Positions 8,549-17,241 of a stretch of DNA of 64,000 nt are shown in pieces; position 1 is the stretch's first letter; every line of letters begins with the position of its first letter. A program made the position numbers and the translations under genes. Location of the stretch: the NCBI RefSeq assembly GCF_041929345.1, contig NZ_JBHFNQ010000204.1, forward strand, positions 27,228-91,227, given 5' to 3'. Below the pieces are notes generated by a model. The model had not been told where the DNA came from and searched no databases. It was given only the letters and a program-made list of their open reading frames with translations. The stretch comes from Floridanema aerugineum (GTDB lineage Bacteria; Cyanobacteriota; Cyanobacteriia; Cyanobacteriales; Aerosakkonemataceae).

Positions 8549-8764
8549 CGTCCACTCACCCAGTTAAGAGACTGCTAGCTACAGCGAACTAATTACTCTA
8601 AAAATAGATTTTGCGCTAGCTCCCCCTTAACTTTACAAAAAAAACAGTAATAAAGGTCACTTTTTCTTGGCCATTGAATAGCTAGTTGTCTAATTTCTTG
8701 AACTAGTCAATCCCTTTTAATTATTGTACTTTGCTCAAAGAGAACAAGGTAATACTTTCGTGAA
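8549..8764. other. Gene-free spacer upstream of grpE
   Basis: AT-rich sequence between the divergent grpE and the transposon remnant. It should hold the grpE promoter. No specific box could be assigned with confidence. Confidence 0.4.
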
Positions 8765-9100
8765 TTACCTACACTGACCTGCCATACAGTGTAGGCTTCC
8801 TGTCTCATTTGCTATTGCCACGTTGGGCATACCACAAGGGTATTGGGCACTTAAGCCGATGATGGTCTTAGGTAGCATCTCTCTTGTTTCCCCCTTTATC
8901 CAGTCAATGCAGGAACCCTGGCGGCTGCTTGGCTTCCGCAGGCAGTTAAATTGCTTGACGACACGCTTACCTTGGATTTACGACGATAGCCAACCTGCAA
9001 TTAAAGCGTCTTCCCCCTTACTCACGCTAGTTTCCTTCGCCAGCGTCTTACCGCTACTTCATGTTGTTTACAGCCTTGTGGGTGGGTCAACGACCATTTT
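8765..9100 (-). pseudogene. Remnant of an IS200/IS605-type TnpB gene (C-terminal end, frameshifted)
   Basis: Read on the minus strand, this stretch carries broken fragments resembling the variable C-terminus of cyanobacterial TnpB (the RNA-guided nuclease of IS200/IS605 elements): a piece reading SNLTACGSQAAARVPALTG, then in another frame GLSAQYPCGMPNVAIANETG, stopping at 8765. Several stops and at least one frameshift interrupt it, and the catalytic RuvC part is missing. Just after the stop is a hairpin of the type found at the right end of these elements. The plus-strand frame across the same bases (8823-9113) looks like a shadow. The TnpB call rests on remembered C-terminal patterns, so it is tentative. 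Confidence 0.5.
8768..8795. mobile_element. IS200/IS605-like right-end hairpin
   Basis: Positions 8768-8776 (CCTACACTG) pair with 8787-8795 (CAGTGTAGG) around a ten-base loop. On the minus strand the flanks read GGAAGCC before and TAATTCACGAAA after, resembling the subterminal hairpin and right end of cyanobacterial IS200/IS605 elements. It lies immediately beyond the decayed tnpB end. In intact elements this segment is also the scaffold of the guide RNA (omega RNA). Confidence 0.5.
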
Positions 9101-9113
9101 TATATTCACATAA

Positions 9114-9454
9114 CATAGACAAAATCTATGAGATCGGCCTCTACTTGAAGCATTGGTTAAGGCTATCATCTTGGAAAGGTAGAAGAAAAATACCCTCCCT
9201 TGACTGGCTCATCTATGAAAAATGGTACTGCTAACCGCAAATCCCGATTAACTGGGTAATTTTGTGATGTTAGCTTAATTTCAGACTGAAAAACTTGTAC
9301 TGTATTCCCTGGAAAAAGTGTAGCTTCCTGAAGCGGCAATTTCTGCTTTTGGGAGTCCCCGGATCGGAAAATTCAGTATTTGAGAATCACAGTCTGGTGA
9401 AAATTTGGCAAAAACTTTTGGGAATACTCTATAAGGAGAACTTCTGCATCAGCT
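9114..9454. other. Spacer upstream of pilB
   Basis: About 340 bases without a gene between the transposon remnant and pilB. A ribosome-binding site (AAGGAGAA) lies at the far end, before the pilB start. The promoter should lie here but no box was assigned with confidence. Confidence 0.4.
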
Positions 9455-11452
9455 ATGACTAACTCTTCATCATTTCCAAAACGCACCTCAACCGGCCTGA
9501 TAGTCCAAAACTTTTCGCCCTTCGGCAATAAGTTAATTCAAGCGGGCTATGTTAATCCTGAGCAAATGAAACAAGCGATGATCGAAAGTCGCTCATCAGG
9601 AAGACCGTTAACCGAGATTCTAGAGTCGCTTACCGGAAGACAGTTGCCCCCAGACTTGTTACGTCAGTACAAGAAACAGCAGCTGTTTGAACTCAAGATT
9701 CTCTTTGGTGTGGAATCGCTTGATCCAGAAATCACGGAAGTCCCAGTTAATCAGCTAGGGGAGTTGATTGACTCCTTAATTCCCATTGATATCTGTCGTC
9801 GTTATCGTTTAGTACCTTTATCTAAAAATGATACTCAGCCGCCTAGTGTGCTGATTGCGATGGTCAACCCTGATGACCTGGAAGCCTTAGATGACTTGAA
9901 CCGGATTTTACGGCCTCAAGGTTTGGCATTGCAACGGATGGTGATTACCAGAGAAGACTATGAACACCTGATTACTAAATATTTAGATGAAGAAGCGGAC
10001 AGATTAGAAAAACGGGAACGGGAAAAGCAAACCGATGTCAGCGGCTTATTAGACGATCTGAATATAGAAGGTTTAGAAGAAGCACCCGAAGAAGGTGAAG
10101 ACCTTGACGCAGACGGTAAGGAGTCATCAGCGCCAATTATTAACTTGGTGAACAAGATTTTGATTAAGGCTTTGCAGGAAGGTGCTTCGGATATTCACGT
10201 TGAGCCACAAGAAGAAACTTTACGGATTCGGTTCCGTAAGGATGGGGTGTTGCAACAGGCTTTTGATCCTTTACCGAAGCAAATTATTCCGGCGGTGACG
10301 GCTCGGTTTAAAGTAATTTCTGATTTGGATATTGCGGAACGACGACAAGCACAAGATGGTCGGATTCGCCGGATGTTTAATGGACGTAAGATTGACTTCC
10401 GGGTGAATACTTTGCCCAGCCGCTATGGGGAAAAGGTGGTGCTGCGGATTTTGGATAATTCCTCAACCCAGCTGGGATTGGATAAGTTAATTACTAATCA
10501 AGAGAGTTTGGCGTTAGTCCGAGAAATGGCTAGTCGTCCGTTTGGGTTGATTCTGGTAACGGGGCCGACGGGTTCTGGTAAGTCAACTACCTTATACTCG
10601 GTGTTGGCAGAACGGAACGATCCGGGTGTAAATATTAGTACGGTGGAAGACCCGATCGAGTACACTTTGGCTGGGATTACTCAGGTACAAGTAATTCGGG
10701 AAAAAGGCTTAGATTTTTCTAACGCGCTGCGGGCTTTCTTACGACAAGATCCTGATGTGATTCTGGTGGGTGAAACGCGGGACAAGGAAACGGCGAAAAC
10801 AGCGATCGAAGCGGCTCTAACAGGTCACTTAGTATTAACCACTTTACACACGAATGATGCGGCAGGTGCGATCGCTCGTCTAGATGAAATGGGCGTAGAA
10901 CCATTCATGGTGTCTGGTGCTTTACTCGGTGTATTGGCACAACGGTTGATGCGGCGCGTTTGTCCTGATTGTCGCATTCCCTACACACCCGCACCCGAAG
11001 AACTAGCACGCTTTGGTTTAACTGCTTCGGGTGATGTAGACCTGTTAATTTACAAGGCGAATACCATCCCACCAGCCGAAAGACCCAATGATAAAAACCT
11101 CTGCAAAACTTGTAAGGGAGTCGGCTACAAAGGTCGGGTTGGGGTTTACGAAGTATTGAAAGTTACAGAAAATCTGCAACTTTTAATTAGTCAAGGCGCA
11201 CCCACAGAACGCATCAAAGAAACGGCTGTAGAAGAAGGCATGGTTACACTTTTGGCATACAGTTTACAATTGGTGCGCGAAGGACGGACTACCTTGGAAG
11301 AAGTAGAGCGCGTTACCTTTACTGATTCTGGGTTAGAAGCAGAATTAAAAGCCAAACGCAAGAGCGCCCTTACCTGTCGGGTTTGTGATGCCGGATTACA
11401 ACAGGAGTGGATCGAATGTCCTTACTGCTTAACACTCAGGTTTAGCGAATAG
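9455..11452 (+). CDS. pilB: Type IV pilus extension ATPase PilB
   Basis: A hexameric AAA-like ATPase that powers pilin polymerisation at the inner membrane. The 665-residue protein has a GspE N-terminal domain (about 25-190), an acidic linker, then the ATPase core with Walker A GPTGSGKST, the Asp box around TVEDPIEY, Walker B LRQDPDVILVGETRD and the His box GHLVLTTLHTNDA. A tetracysteine zinc site is split between CPDC and CKTC. A further CRVC...CPYC pair closes the C-terminus, forming an extra zinc-ribbon-like end. It heads the pilB-pilT-pilC group used for twitching, phototaxis and natural transformation. Confidence 0.96.
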   Translation: MTNSSSFPKRTSTGLIVQNFSPFGNKLIQAGYVNPEQMKQAMIESRSSGRPLTEILESLTGRQLPPDLLRQYKKQQLFELKILFGVESLDPEITEVPVNQLGELIDSLIPIDICRRYRLVPLSKNDTQPPSVLIAMVNPDDLEALDDLNRILRPQGLALQRMVITREDYEHLITKYLDEEADRLEKREREKQTDVSGLLDDLNIEGLEEAPEEGEDLDADGKESSAPIINLVNKILIKALQEGASDIHVEPQEETLRIRFRKDGVLQQAFDPLPKQIIPAVTARFKVISDLDIAERRQAQDGRIRRMFNGRKIDFRVNTLPSRYGEKVVLRILDNSSTQLGLDKLITNQESLALVREMASRPFGLILVTGPTGSGKSTTLYSVLAERNDPGVNISTVEDPIEYTLAGITQVQVIREKGLDFSNALRAFLRQDPDVILVGETRDKETAKTAIEAALTGHLVLTTLHTNDAAGAIARLDEMGVEPFMVSGALLGVLAQRLMRRVCPDCRIPYTPAPEELARFGLTASGDVDLLIYKANTIPPAERPNDKNLCKTCKGVGYKGRVGVYEVLKVTENLQLLISQGAPTERIKETAVEEGMVTLLAYSLQLVREGRTTLEEVERVTFTDSGLEAELKAKRKSALTCRVCDAGLQQEWIECPYCLTLRFSE

Positions 11453-11609
11453 CATCATTAAGTTATTGGTCATTGAGTCATTGGTTAAAGGTGCATCGAA
11501 CAACTAGCAATGAGCAAAAAAAACAAAAGAAAGATGACAAATGACCAAAACTATTTGGGCAAACTAAGAATACTAAACAAATAAATCTACTGCTAACGGA
11601 GACAGTCTT

Positions 11610-12722
11610 ATGCCGATGGAAATGATGATTGAAGACTTAATGGAACAATTAATTGAGATGGGCGGCTCGGATATGCACATCCAAGCTGGCGCACCTGTCT
11701 ATTTCCGGGTCAGTGGTAAATTGGGGCCTGTGGGCGAGGAGCCGATGACGGCAGAAGAGTGTCAACGCTTAATTTTTAGTATGCTCAATAACTCGCAACG
11801 GAAAGAGTTGGAGCAGAACTGGGAATTAGACTGTGCTTATGGGGTGAAAGGATTAGCTCGGTTCCGGGTGAATGTTTACCGGGAACGGGGGGCTTGGGCG
11901 GCTTGTTTGCGAGCTTTGTCTTCTAAGATTCCGAATTTCGATAAATTGGGGTTGCCAGATGTGGTGCGGGAAGCCACCGAAAGACCGAGAGGCATGGTGC
12001 TGGTGACTGGACAAACGGGGTCTGGAAAAACGACGACGATGGCGGCGATGATCGATTTGATCAACCGCACGCGAAACGAACATATTCTGACGGTGGAAGA
12101 TCCGATCGAATATGTATTTCCCAATATTAAAAGCTTGGTTCACCAACGGCAAAAAGGTGAAGATACTAAGAGTTTTGCTAATGCCTTGAAAGCAGCATTA
12201 CGGGAAGACCCAGATGTAATCCTGGTAGGTGAAATGCGGGACTTAGAAACGATCGGCTTGGCAATTTCCGCAGCCGAAACAGGTCACTTGGTATTTGGCA
12301 CTCTGCACACAAACTCAGCTGCTCAGACCATTGACCGGATGTTGGACGTATTCCCGCCAATTCAACAACCCCAAATTCGGGCGATGCTTTCTAACTCTTT
12401 GGTAGCTGTATTCAGCCAAAACTTGGTACCAAAACAAAATGTTAAACCAGGGGAATATGGTCGGGTAATGGTTCAGGAGATTATGGTGATTACACCTGCT
12501 ATTTCTAACTTGATTCGGGAGGGCAAAACTTCCCAAATTTACTCGGCGATTCAAACCGGAGGTAAATTGGGGATGCAAACTATGGAAATGTCCTTAGCTA
12601 ACTACTACAAATCAGGGGCTATTTCTTACGAGGCTGCCATGAGTAAATCTTCTAAACCTGATGAATTACAAAGGTTAATTGGGCCAGCACCAGCTGGAGT
12701 AAAAGTCGGATCGGCCCACTAA
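11610..12722 (+). CDS. pilT: Type IV pilus retraction ATPase PilT
   Basis: The retraction motor, 370 residues, normal length. It begins with MIEDLMEQLIEMGGSDMHIQAG, the PilT N-terminal pattern, then Walker A GQTGSGKTTT, the Asp box TVEDPIEYVF, Walker B LREDPDVILVGEMRD, the His box ETGHLVFGTLHTNSA, and the conserved AIRNLIREGK-type motif (here AISNLIREGKTSQIY) needed for retraction. It sits between pilB and pilC on the same strand with a 157-base gap carrying short repeats. A GGAG-containing site precedes the ATG. Confidence 0.96.
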   Translation: MPMEMMIEDLMEQLIEMGGSDMHIQAGAPVYFRVSGKLGPVGEEPMTAEECQRLIFSMLNNSQRKELEQNWELDCAYGVKGLARFRVNVYRERGAWAACLRALSSKIPNFDKLGLPDVVREATERPRGMVLVTGQTGSGKTTTMAAMIDLINRTRNEHILTVEDPIEYVFPNIKSLVHQRQKGEDTKSFANALKAALREDPDVILVGEMRDLETIGLAISAAETGHLVFGTLHTNSAAQTIDRMLDVFPPIQQPQIRAMLSNSLVAVFSQNLVPKQNVKPGEYGRVMVQEIMVITPAISNLIREGKTSQIYSAIQTGGKLGMQTMEMSLANYYKSGAISYEAAMSKSSKPDELQRLIGPAPAGVKVGSAH

Positions 12723-12750
12723 GTTAAGTTAGGATAGCGGTGTTAGGTAA

Positions 12751-12784
12751 TAGGTAGTAGGTAGTAGGTAGTAGGTAGTAGGTA
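12751..12784. repeat. Short tandem repeat of a GTAGTAG-type 7-mer
   Basis: About five head-to-tail copies of TAGGTAG lie between pilT and pilC. Such a slippage-prone tract upstream of pilC could vary in length between strains. No function is shown. Confidence 0.75.
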
Positions 12785-12932
12785 AAAGTTTTAAGTGATG
12801 GGTTTTGCCTACTTCCTTGCGAGAATTTAAGCATTTTGACTGTCCTACTAACTCCTAACACCCACTACCAACTACCAATGACCAATTACCGCCTAAACAA
12901 AAATAAATTAAACAAAAAGTTTGGTGTTAACT

Positions 12933-14177
12933 ATGCCTACTTTCTTAGCCCAAGTTAGAGACTCTCAAGGAGTTGCCAAAAAAGAAAAAGTAGTTGCCGG
13001 ATCTATCAGGGATGCCCGTGCGCTTCTGAGAGAGAAGGGAATGACAATTCAAGACCTCAAGGAAGCAAAAAGCTTTAGCTTGAAAGACTTTGATTTTCAA
13101 GCCGCAATGGCGAAGGTCACTGTCAAGGATAAAGCGATTTTCTCTCGCCAATTTGCGGCAATGGTAAATGCTGGAGTGGCTTTGGTGAGAGCCTTGGGGG
13201 TATTAACTGAACAATGTACTAATCCGAAGTTGAAAAAAGCTTTGGTGGGGATTAGTGCAGATGTAAATGAGGGGATTGCTCTGGCAGAAGCAATGCGAAA
13301 ACATCCCGATTGCTTTGATAACCTCTATGTGGCAATGGTAGAAGCTGGGGAGGTTGGTGGGGTACTCGATGAGGTTTTAAACCGGATTGCGAAATTATTA
13401 GAAGATGCGGCGAGACTACAAAACCAAATTAAGTCGGCGATGTCTTATCCGGTGGCGGTGGGAAGTTTGGCTGTGCTGATCTTTATTGGGATGACGACAT
13501 TTCTGTTACCAATTTTTGCGAAGATTTTTGAAGATTTGGGAACGCAATTGCCATTGTTTACCCAAATTATGATGGGAATTAGTGAAATTTTTCGGGGTCC
13601 ATTCCTGCCAGAACCGAAAAGAAATTACTGGGTATTTGTTGTTATTGGTGTGATTGTAGGGTTGAATATTGCCTATAAGCAATATTACAAAACTCCGGTA
13701 GGTCACTTACAAATGGACAAGTTTTTCCTGAAAGCTCCAATTATTGGTGATTTGACGGAAAAAACTGCGGTGGCGCGTTTTTGCCGCACTTTTGGGACTT
13801 TAACTCGTTCTGGTGTACCAATTTTGACTTCTTTGGAAATTGTGCGGGATACGGCGGGTAATGTGGTTATTTCTAATGCGATCGAAGCGGCGAGAAAAGA
13901 AATTCAAGGTGGGGGGATGATTAGCCTTGCTTTGCAACGAGAAAAAGTTTTCCCGATTCTGGCAATTCAAATGATCAGTATTGGGGAAGAAACCGGGGAA
14001 ATTGACAAAATGTTGATGAAGGTTGCCGATTTCTATGAAGATGAAGTCGAACAAGCTGTGAAAGCTTTAACAAGTGTGCTAGAACCACTGATGATGGTGG
14101 GTATTGCTGCTATTGTGGGTTCGATTTTGTTGTCGATGTATCTACCAATGTTTGCAGTGTTCGATAAGTTAGGCTAA
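12933..14177 (+). CDS. pilC: Type IV pilus inner-membrane platform protein PilC
   Basis: The polytopic platform protein on which PilB and PilT act. The ATG at 12933 (MPTFLAQVRDSQG) is chosen over an upstream TTG because this is where family members start. Two T2SS-F domains are visible: the first (IFSRQFAAMVNAGVALVRAL near residues 70-90) and the second (FCRTFGTLTRSGVPILTSLEI near 280-300). Each is followed by a glycine-rich GEVGGVLDEVL or GEETGEIDKML motif. Hydrophobic spans lie near residues 170-195, 235-250 and at the C-terminus. Length (415 aa) is normal. Confidence 0.95.
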   Translation: MPTFLAQVRDSQGVAKKEKVVAGSIRDARALLREKGMTIQDLKEAKSFSLKDFDFQAAMAKVTVKDKAIFSRQFAAMVNAGVALVRALGVLTEQCTNPKLKKALVGISADVNEGIALAEAMRKHPDCFDNLYVAMVEAGEVGGVLDEVLNRIAKLLEDAARLQNQIKSAMSYPVAVGSLAVLIFIGMTTFLLPIFAKIFEDLGTQLPLFTQIMMGISEIFRGPFLPEPKRNYWVFVVIGVIVGLNIAYKQYYKTPVGHLQMDKFFLKAPIIGDLTEKTAVARFCRTFGTLTRSGVPILTSLEIVRDTAGNVVISNAIEAARKEIQGGGMISLALQREKVFPILAIQMISIGEETGEIDKMLMKVADFYEDEVEQAVKALTSVLEPLMMVGIAAIVGSILLSMYLPMFAVFDKLG

Positions 14178-14255
14178 TCGATAGAGATGCCGTTTGTTTG
14201 GGCTATCTAAAATCAGAGAAGAATTTGGCAAACCATCGCAGTTCCAATTAGGATA

Positions 14256-14840
14256 ATGTCGATACAGCAATTCCATTACGAAGAGTTACTTGCAGAGTAT
14301 AGTAGCCAAATAGGGGCGATCGAGCTACTGAAGCAACATCGACCCTATTTTGAGCTAATTCCTAGTCTGCGCCGACCACAAGAAAGTTTAATCACTATCC
14401 CATTGCCGATCGTGCGTTTAAGTCAAAATAACACATCGGCAAAACATAGTGGTGTAGTAAAACCAGGACGACTTGCAACTTGTTTACCCTGTGATGTAGC
14501 AGTTTTAATGTGTGACCCGGAATGGAAAATTAAAACGGGTGCAGAAATTTTAGTGTTCATCCATCGTCCTGATGAAGAGTTTTCGGAACTGTTAAATCGG
14601 TGGCGACAAACTCAGGTTTATTTGGATAATGGTTACGAGTGGGTGATGCCTTCCCGGTACAAACATATTTTGAGTGAGGGTGCTGATAAAATACATCCAC
14701 TGTTTGTGATTTATGCGGAAACTCCAGAACGCATTAAGTCGGGTTTAAAGGGTGCTTATTTGCCGTTTGTGGTGCAAAATTTGACTGTAACTCACGAAGA
14801 AATTCCGCCTGCTTTATCTCCTGAAACTCCAGCAAGTTAG
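14256..14840 (+). CDS. Conserved hypothetical protein, 194 aa
   Basis: I do not recognise a named family. The protein is soluble-looking, with no signal peptide or membrane span. Notable parts are CLPCDVAVLMCDPEWK near residues 80-95, with two Cys three apart, and a Pro-rich C-terminal tail (IPPALSPETPAS). It starts 78 bases after pilC on the same strand, so it may be co-transcribed with the pilus genes, but a role in piliation is only suggested by position. Confidence 0.6.
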   Translation: MSIQQFHYEELLAEYSSQIGAIELLKQHRPYFELIPSLRRPQESLITIPLPIVRLSQNNTSAKHSGVVKPGRLATCLPCDVAVLMCDPEWKIKTGAEILVFIHRPDEEFSELLNRWRQTQVYLDNGYEWVMPSRYKHILSEGADKIHPLFVIYAETPERIKSGLKGAYLPFVVQNLTVTHEEIPPALSPETPAS

Positions 14841-14892
14841 GTGTTCTTGGAGCAGGGGAGAGGATTAAAGCAATTTGTTCTGTTTTGCACTC

Positions 14893-14920
14893 GTAGGGGT
14901 AATTCATGAATTACCCCTAC
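14893..14920. repeat. 28-bp palindromic repeat, intergenic copy
   Basis: A perfect palindrome with half-site GTAGGGGTAATTCA, the same family as the element embedded in rsgA at 4014-4041. It lies between the 194-aa gene and mazG. Confidence 0.85.
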
Positions 14921-15012
14921 GCCGTGACTTCATGCTCCATTGAGATCAGAGGACTTACGCTGTCAGATTAGTTTGTTCGGTTATAGTTTTGTACTTTTTG
15001 GAGAAGGGGATA

Positions 15013-15843
15013 ATGACGCAGGATTCGGTGGTGGCATGGCAAAAGTTAATTGAGGTGGTGGCGCAGTTGCGATCGCCTTATGGTGGTTGTCCTTGGGATT
15101 TAGCGCAAACTCCTCAATCTTTAATTCCCTACGTAATTGAAGAAGCTTATGAGGTTGTTGATGCGATTAGATGTGGTGAGCAAAGTGCGATCGCCGAAGA
15201 ATTAGGAGATTTACTGTTACAAGTAGTTTTACAATCACAAATTGCTAGCGAATCTGAACAATTTACCATTAAAGAAGTGGTTGAAGGAATTACCGAAAAG
15301 TTAATTCGCAGACATCCTCATGTTTTTGGTGATGTGGCTGTGGAAAGTGTTGAGGAAGTGCGGCAAAATTGGTCACAAATTAAAGCGGCTGAAAAGGGAG
15401 AAACTCTAAAGCAGCAAGAGTTACTTAGTGCAAAAATTAGTCGTTATGCTCGGACTTTGCCACCTTTAACTGCGGGAATGAAAATTTCCCAAAAAGCGGC
15501 GGCTGTCGGTTTTGAATGGGACAAAATTGAGGATGTTTGGGAAAAGTTTAATGAAGAATTGGCAGAGTTTCGCTATTCTATTCAACATGAAAGTAAGGAA
15601 CGGCAACAAGAAGAATTAGGCGATTTGTTATTTGTAATTATTAATTTGGCGCGGTGGTATGAATTAGATCCGGCGGCTGCTTTGCAGGGAACAAATCAAC
15701 GTTTTATTCAAAGAATTGTGAAAATGGAGGCAGCGACAGACCGCCCGCTTTCGGATTATTCTTTAGAAGAGTTGGAACAACTTTGGCAACAAGCAAAAGC
15801 TAAGTTGGCGGCGCAAAAAAATGGCGATCGGACTGATATATAA
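15013..15843 (+). CDS. mazG: Nucleoside triphosphate pyrophosphohydrolase MazG
   Basis: MazG hydrolyses (d)NTPs to monophosphates and pyrophosphate, a house-cleaning and stress function. Both tandem MazG domains are present. The first has CPWDLAQTPQSL, EEAYEVVDAI and EELGDLLLQVVL; the second has GFEWDKIEDVWEKFNEELAEF and EELGDLLFVIINLARW, with paired acidic metal ligands. The ATG at 15013 (MTQDSVVAWQ) is preferred to an upstream TTG because a GAGAAGGGG site lies just before it. Length (276 aa) is normal. Confidence 0.95.
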   Translation: MTQDSVVAWQKLIEVVAQLRSPYGGCPWDLAQTPQSLIPYVIEEAYEVVDAIRCGEQSAIAEELGDLLLQVVLQSQIASESEQFTIKEVVEGITEKLIRRHPHVFGDVAVESVEEVRQNWSQIKAAEKGETLKQQELLSAKISRYARTLPPLTAGMKISQKAAAVGFEWDKIEDVWEKFNEELAEFRYSIQHESKERQQEELGDLLFVIINLARWYELDPAAALQGTNQRFIQRIVKMEAATDRPLSDYSLEELEQLWQQAKAKLAAQKNGDRTDI

Positions 15844-15928
15844 TTTATTTTTTGAAGAGGATAAACTCAATACTTCCGTAATAGCTAAACTTACTGTTGA
15901 ATAGTACTAGTAAATTTGCGGAAGAGCC

Positions 15929-17152
15929 ATGTTACAATTTGTATCAAAATCCCTGAAATTATCAGCAGCTACTATCAGTATGATACTGGTAATCCCAGAG
16001 GTTGCTCAAGGCGCTTACTTAAAACTGTGGGATAATGGGCCATCAAGTAACCGAGTTGATATAGTGTTTCTGGGAGATGGTTATACAGCAGCAGATATTA
16101 ATACCACCTACAACAATGATATTAATGCGATGCTGAATTGGATGTTTTTTGGAAATGAAGACCCATATCCCAGGTATAAGAACTTTTTTAATGTTCACCG
16201 TTTAGATATTATTTCCTCGGAAAGGGGAGCAGATATTCCTCCTAATGGTATTTTCCGCAATACTGCATTGGATGCGAGTTACTATTTTGACGGAGTAACG
16301 GAGCGTTTACTTTATATTAATGAAGCAAAAGCTAACCAAGCTTTAGTCAATAATCTACCTGACCTTTCATTAGCAGAAGTTCGGCTATTAACTGTTAATG
16401 ATACTAAATATGGAGGGGGTGGTGGATATTTTGCTGTTTATGCGGGTGGAAATAGCAATTCTACAGAAATTGCACTCCATGAGTTAGGACATAGTTTTAA
16501 TAAGTTAGCTGATGAATATGATTATAACGATTTAGCAATTTATACGGGTCCAGAACCCACAGCAATTAATATTACTAAATCTCCTAGAGGAGATAAGTGG
16601 TCACAGTGGCTAGGTTATGTTCAACCGGGTATTGGAGTTATTGGTGCTTATGAGGGTGCTGGTTTTTACCAAAGAGGTTTGTTTCGACCTTCTATGAATT
16701 CTAAAATGCGGAGTTTAGGTCAGCTTTTTGATGCGGTAAGTCGAGAAAAGATTATTTTAGATATTTATGATTTAGTAAATCCTTTGGACAGTTGGCTGGA
16801 CAATACCATTACTTTATTTAATCCCGATCGAATTTGGGTAAAGCCTATAGATCCCAATGTGATTAATGTTAACTGGTATGTGAATGATATTTTAATACCT
16901 GGTGCTATAAATCAGTGGTTTGATTTGGCAAATTATGGTTTCGATCCAGGTTTTTACAAGATTACAGCTAAAGCTTTTGATCCTACAGATTGGGTGAGAA
17001 TTAAACGCGATCGTTTAGAGCAAAGTATTACATGGAATGTAGAGGTTTCTGTTTCCAAACGAGTTCCTGAACCTGGAACTTTGTTAGGGTTGTTGACTAT
17101 GAGCATTTTCGCTTTGGATAGTTGTGCTAAAAAAGGCAAAGATTTATCTTAA
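15929..17152 (+). CDS. M64-type metallopeptidase with PEP-CTERM anchor
   Basis: A 407-residue secreted protease of the IgA-peptidase M64 type. A signal peptide covers about residues 1-28 (ending VAQGA). The zinc site reads HELGHSFNKLADEYDY near residue 190: HExxH with the further Asp of the family. The N-terminal part (VFLGDGYTAAD) also matches M64. The last ~30 residues form a PEP-CTERM sorting signal: VPEPGT, a short hydrophobic stretch, then Lys residues. Exosortase would cleave this after export; no exosortase gene is in the window. Substrate unknown. The M64 fold call is firm; the biological role is not. Confidence 0.85.
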   Translation: MLQFVSKSLKLSAATISMILVIPEVAQGAYLKLWDNGPSSNRVDIVFLGDGYTAADINTTYNNDINAMLNWMFFGNEDPYPRYKNFFNVHRLDIISSERGADIPPNGIFRNTALDASYYFDGVTERLLYINEAKANQALVNNLPDLSLAEVRLLTVNDTKYGGGGGYFAVYAGGNSNSTEIALHELGHSFNKLADEYDYNDLAIYTGPEPTAINITKSPRGDKWSQWLGYVQPGIGVIGAYEGAGFYQRGLFRPSMNSKMRSLGQLFDAVSREKIILDIYDLVNPLDSWLDNTITLFNPDRIWVKPIDPNVINVNWYVNDILIPGAINQWFDLANYGFDPGFYKITAKAFDPTDWVRIKRDRLEQSITWNVEVSVSKRVPEPGTLLGLLTMSIFALDSCAKKGKDLS

Positions 17153-17187
17153 ACTGAGATATTGCATAATGTAGAGAGGTTATATAT

Positions 17188-17215
17188 GTAGAGACGTTAT
17201 ATATAACGTCTCTAC
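17188..17215. repeat. 28-bp palindrome, half-site GTAGAGACGTTATA
   Basis: A perfect palindrome found again identically at 45193-45220 and with a changed centre at 38946-38973. It lies between the converging M64 and M48 genes, where it could also act as a bidirectional stem-loop terminator. Confidence 0.85.
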
Positions 17216-17241
17216 AAGGTTTTGGATGAAGGGTATTATGG

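Noticed and set aside
8549..8764. CIRCE heat-shock operator upstream of grpE.
   Set aside because: No TTAGCACTC-N9-GAGTGCTAA-like inverted repeat is present; only a short GCTAGC-type symmetry is seen.
8823..9113. Plus-strand 96-aa open frame.
   Set aside because: It runs antisense to the tnpB-like remnant, has no ribosome-binding site and no recognisable motif.
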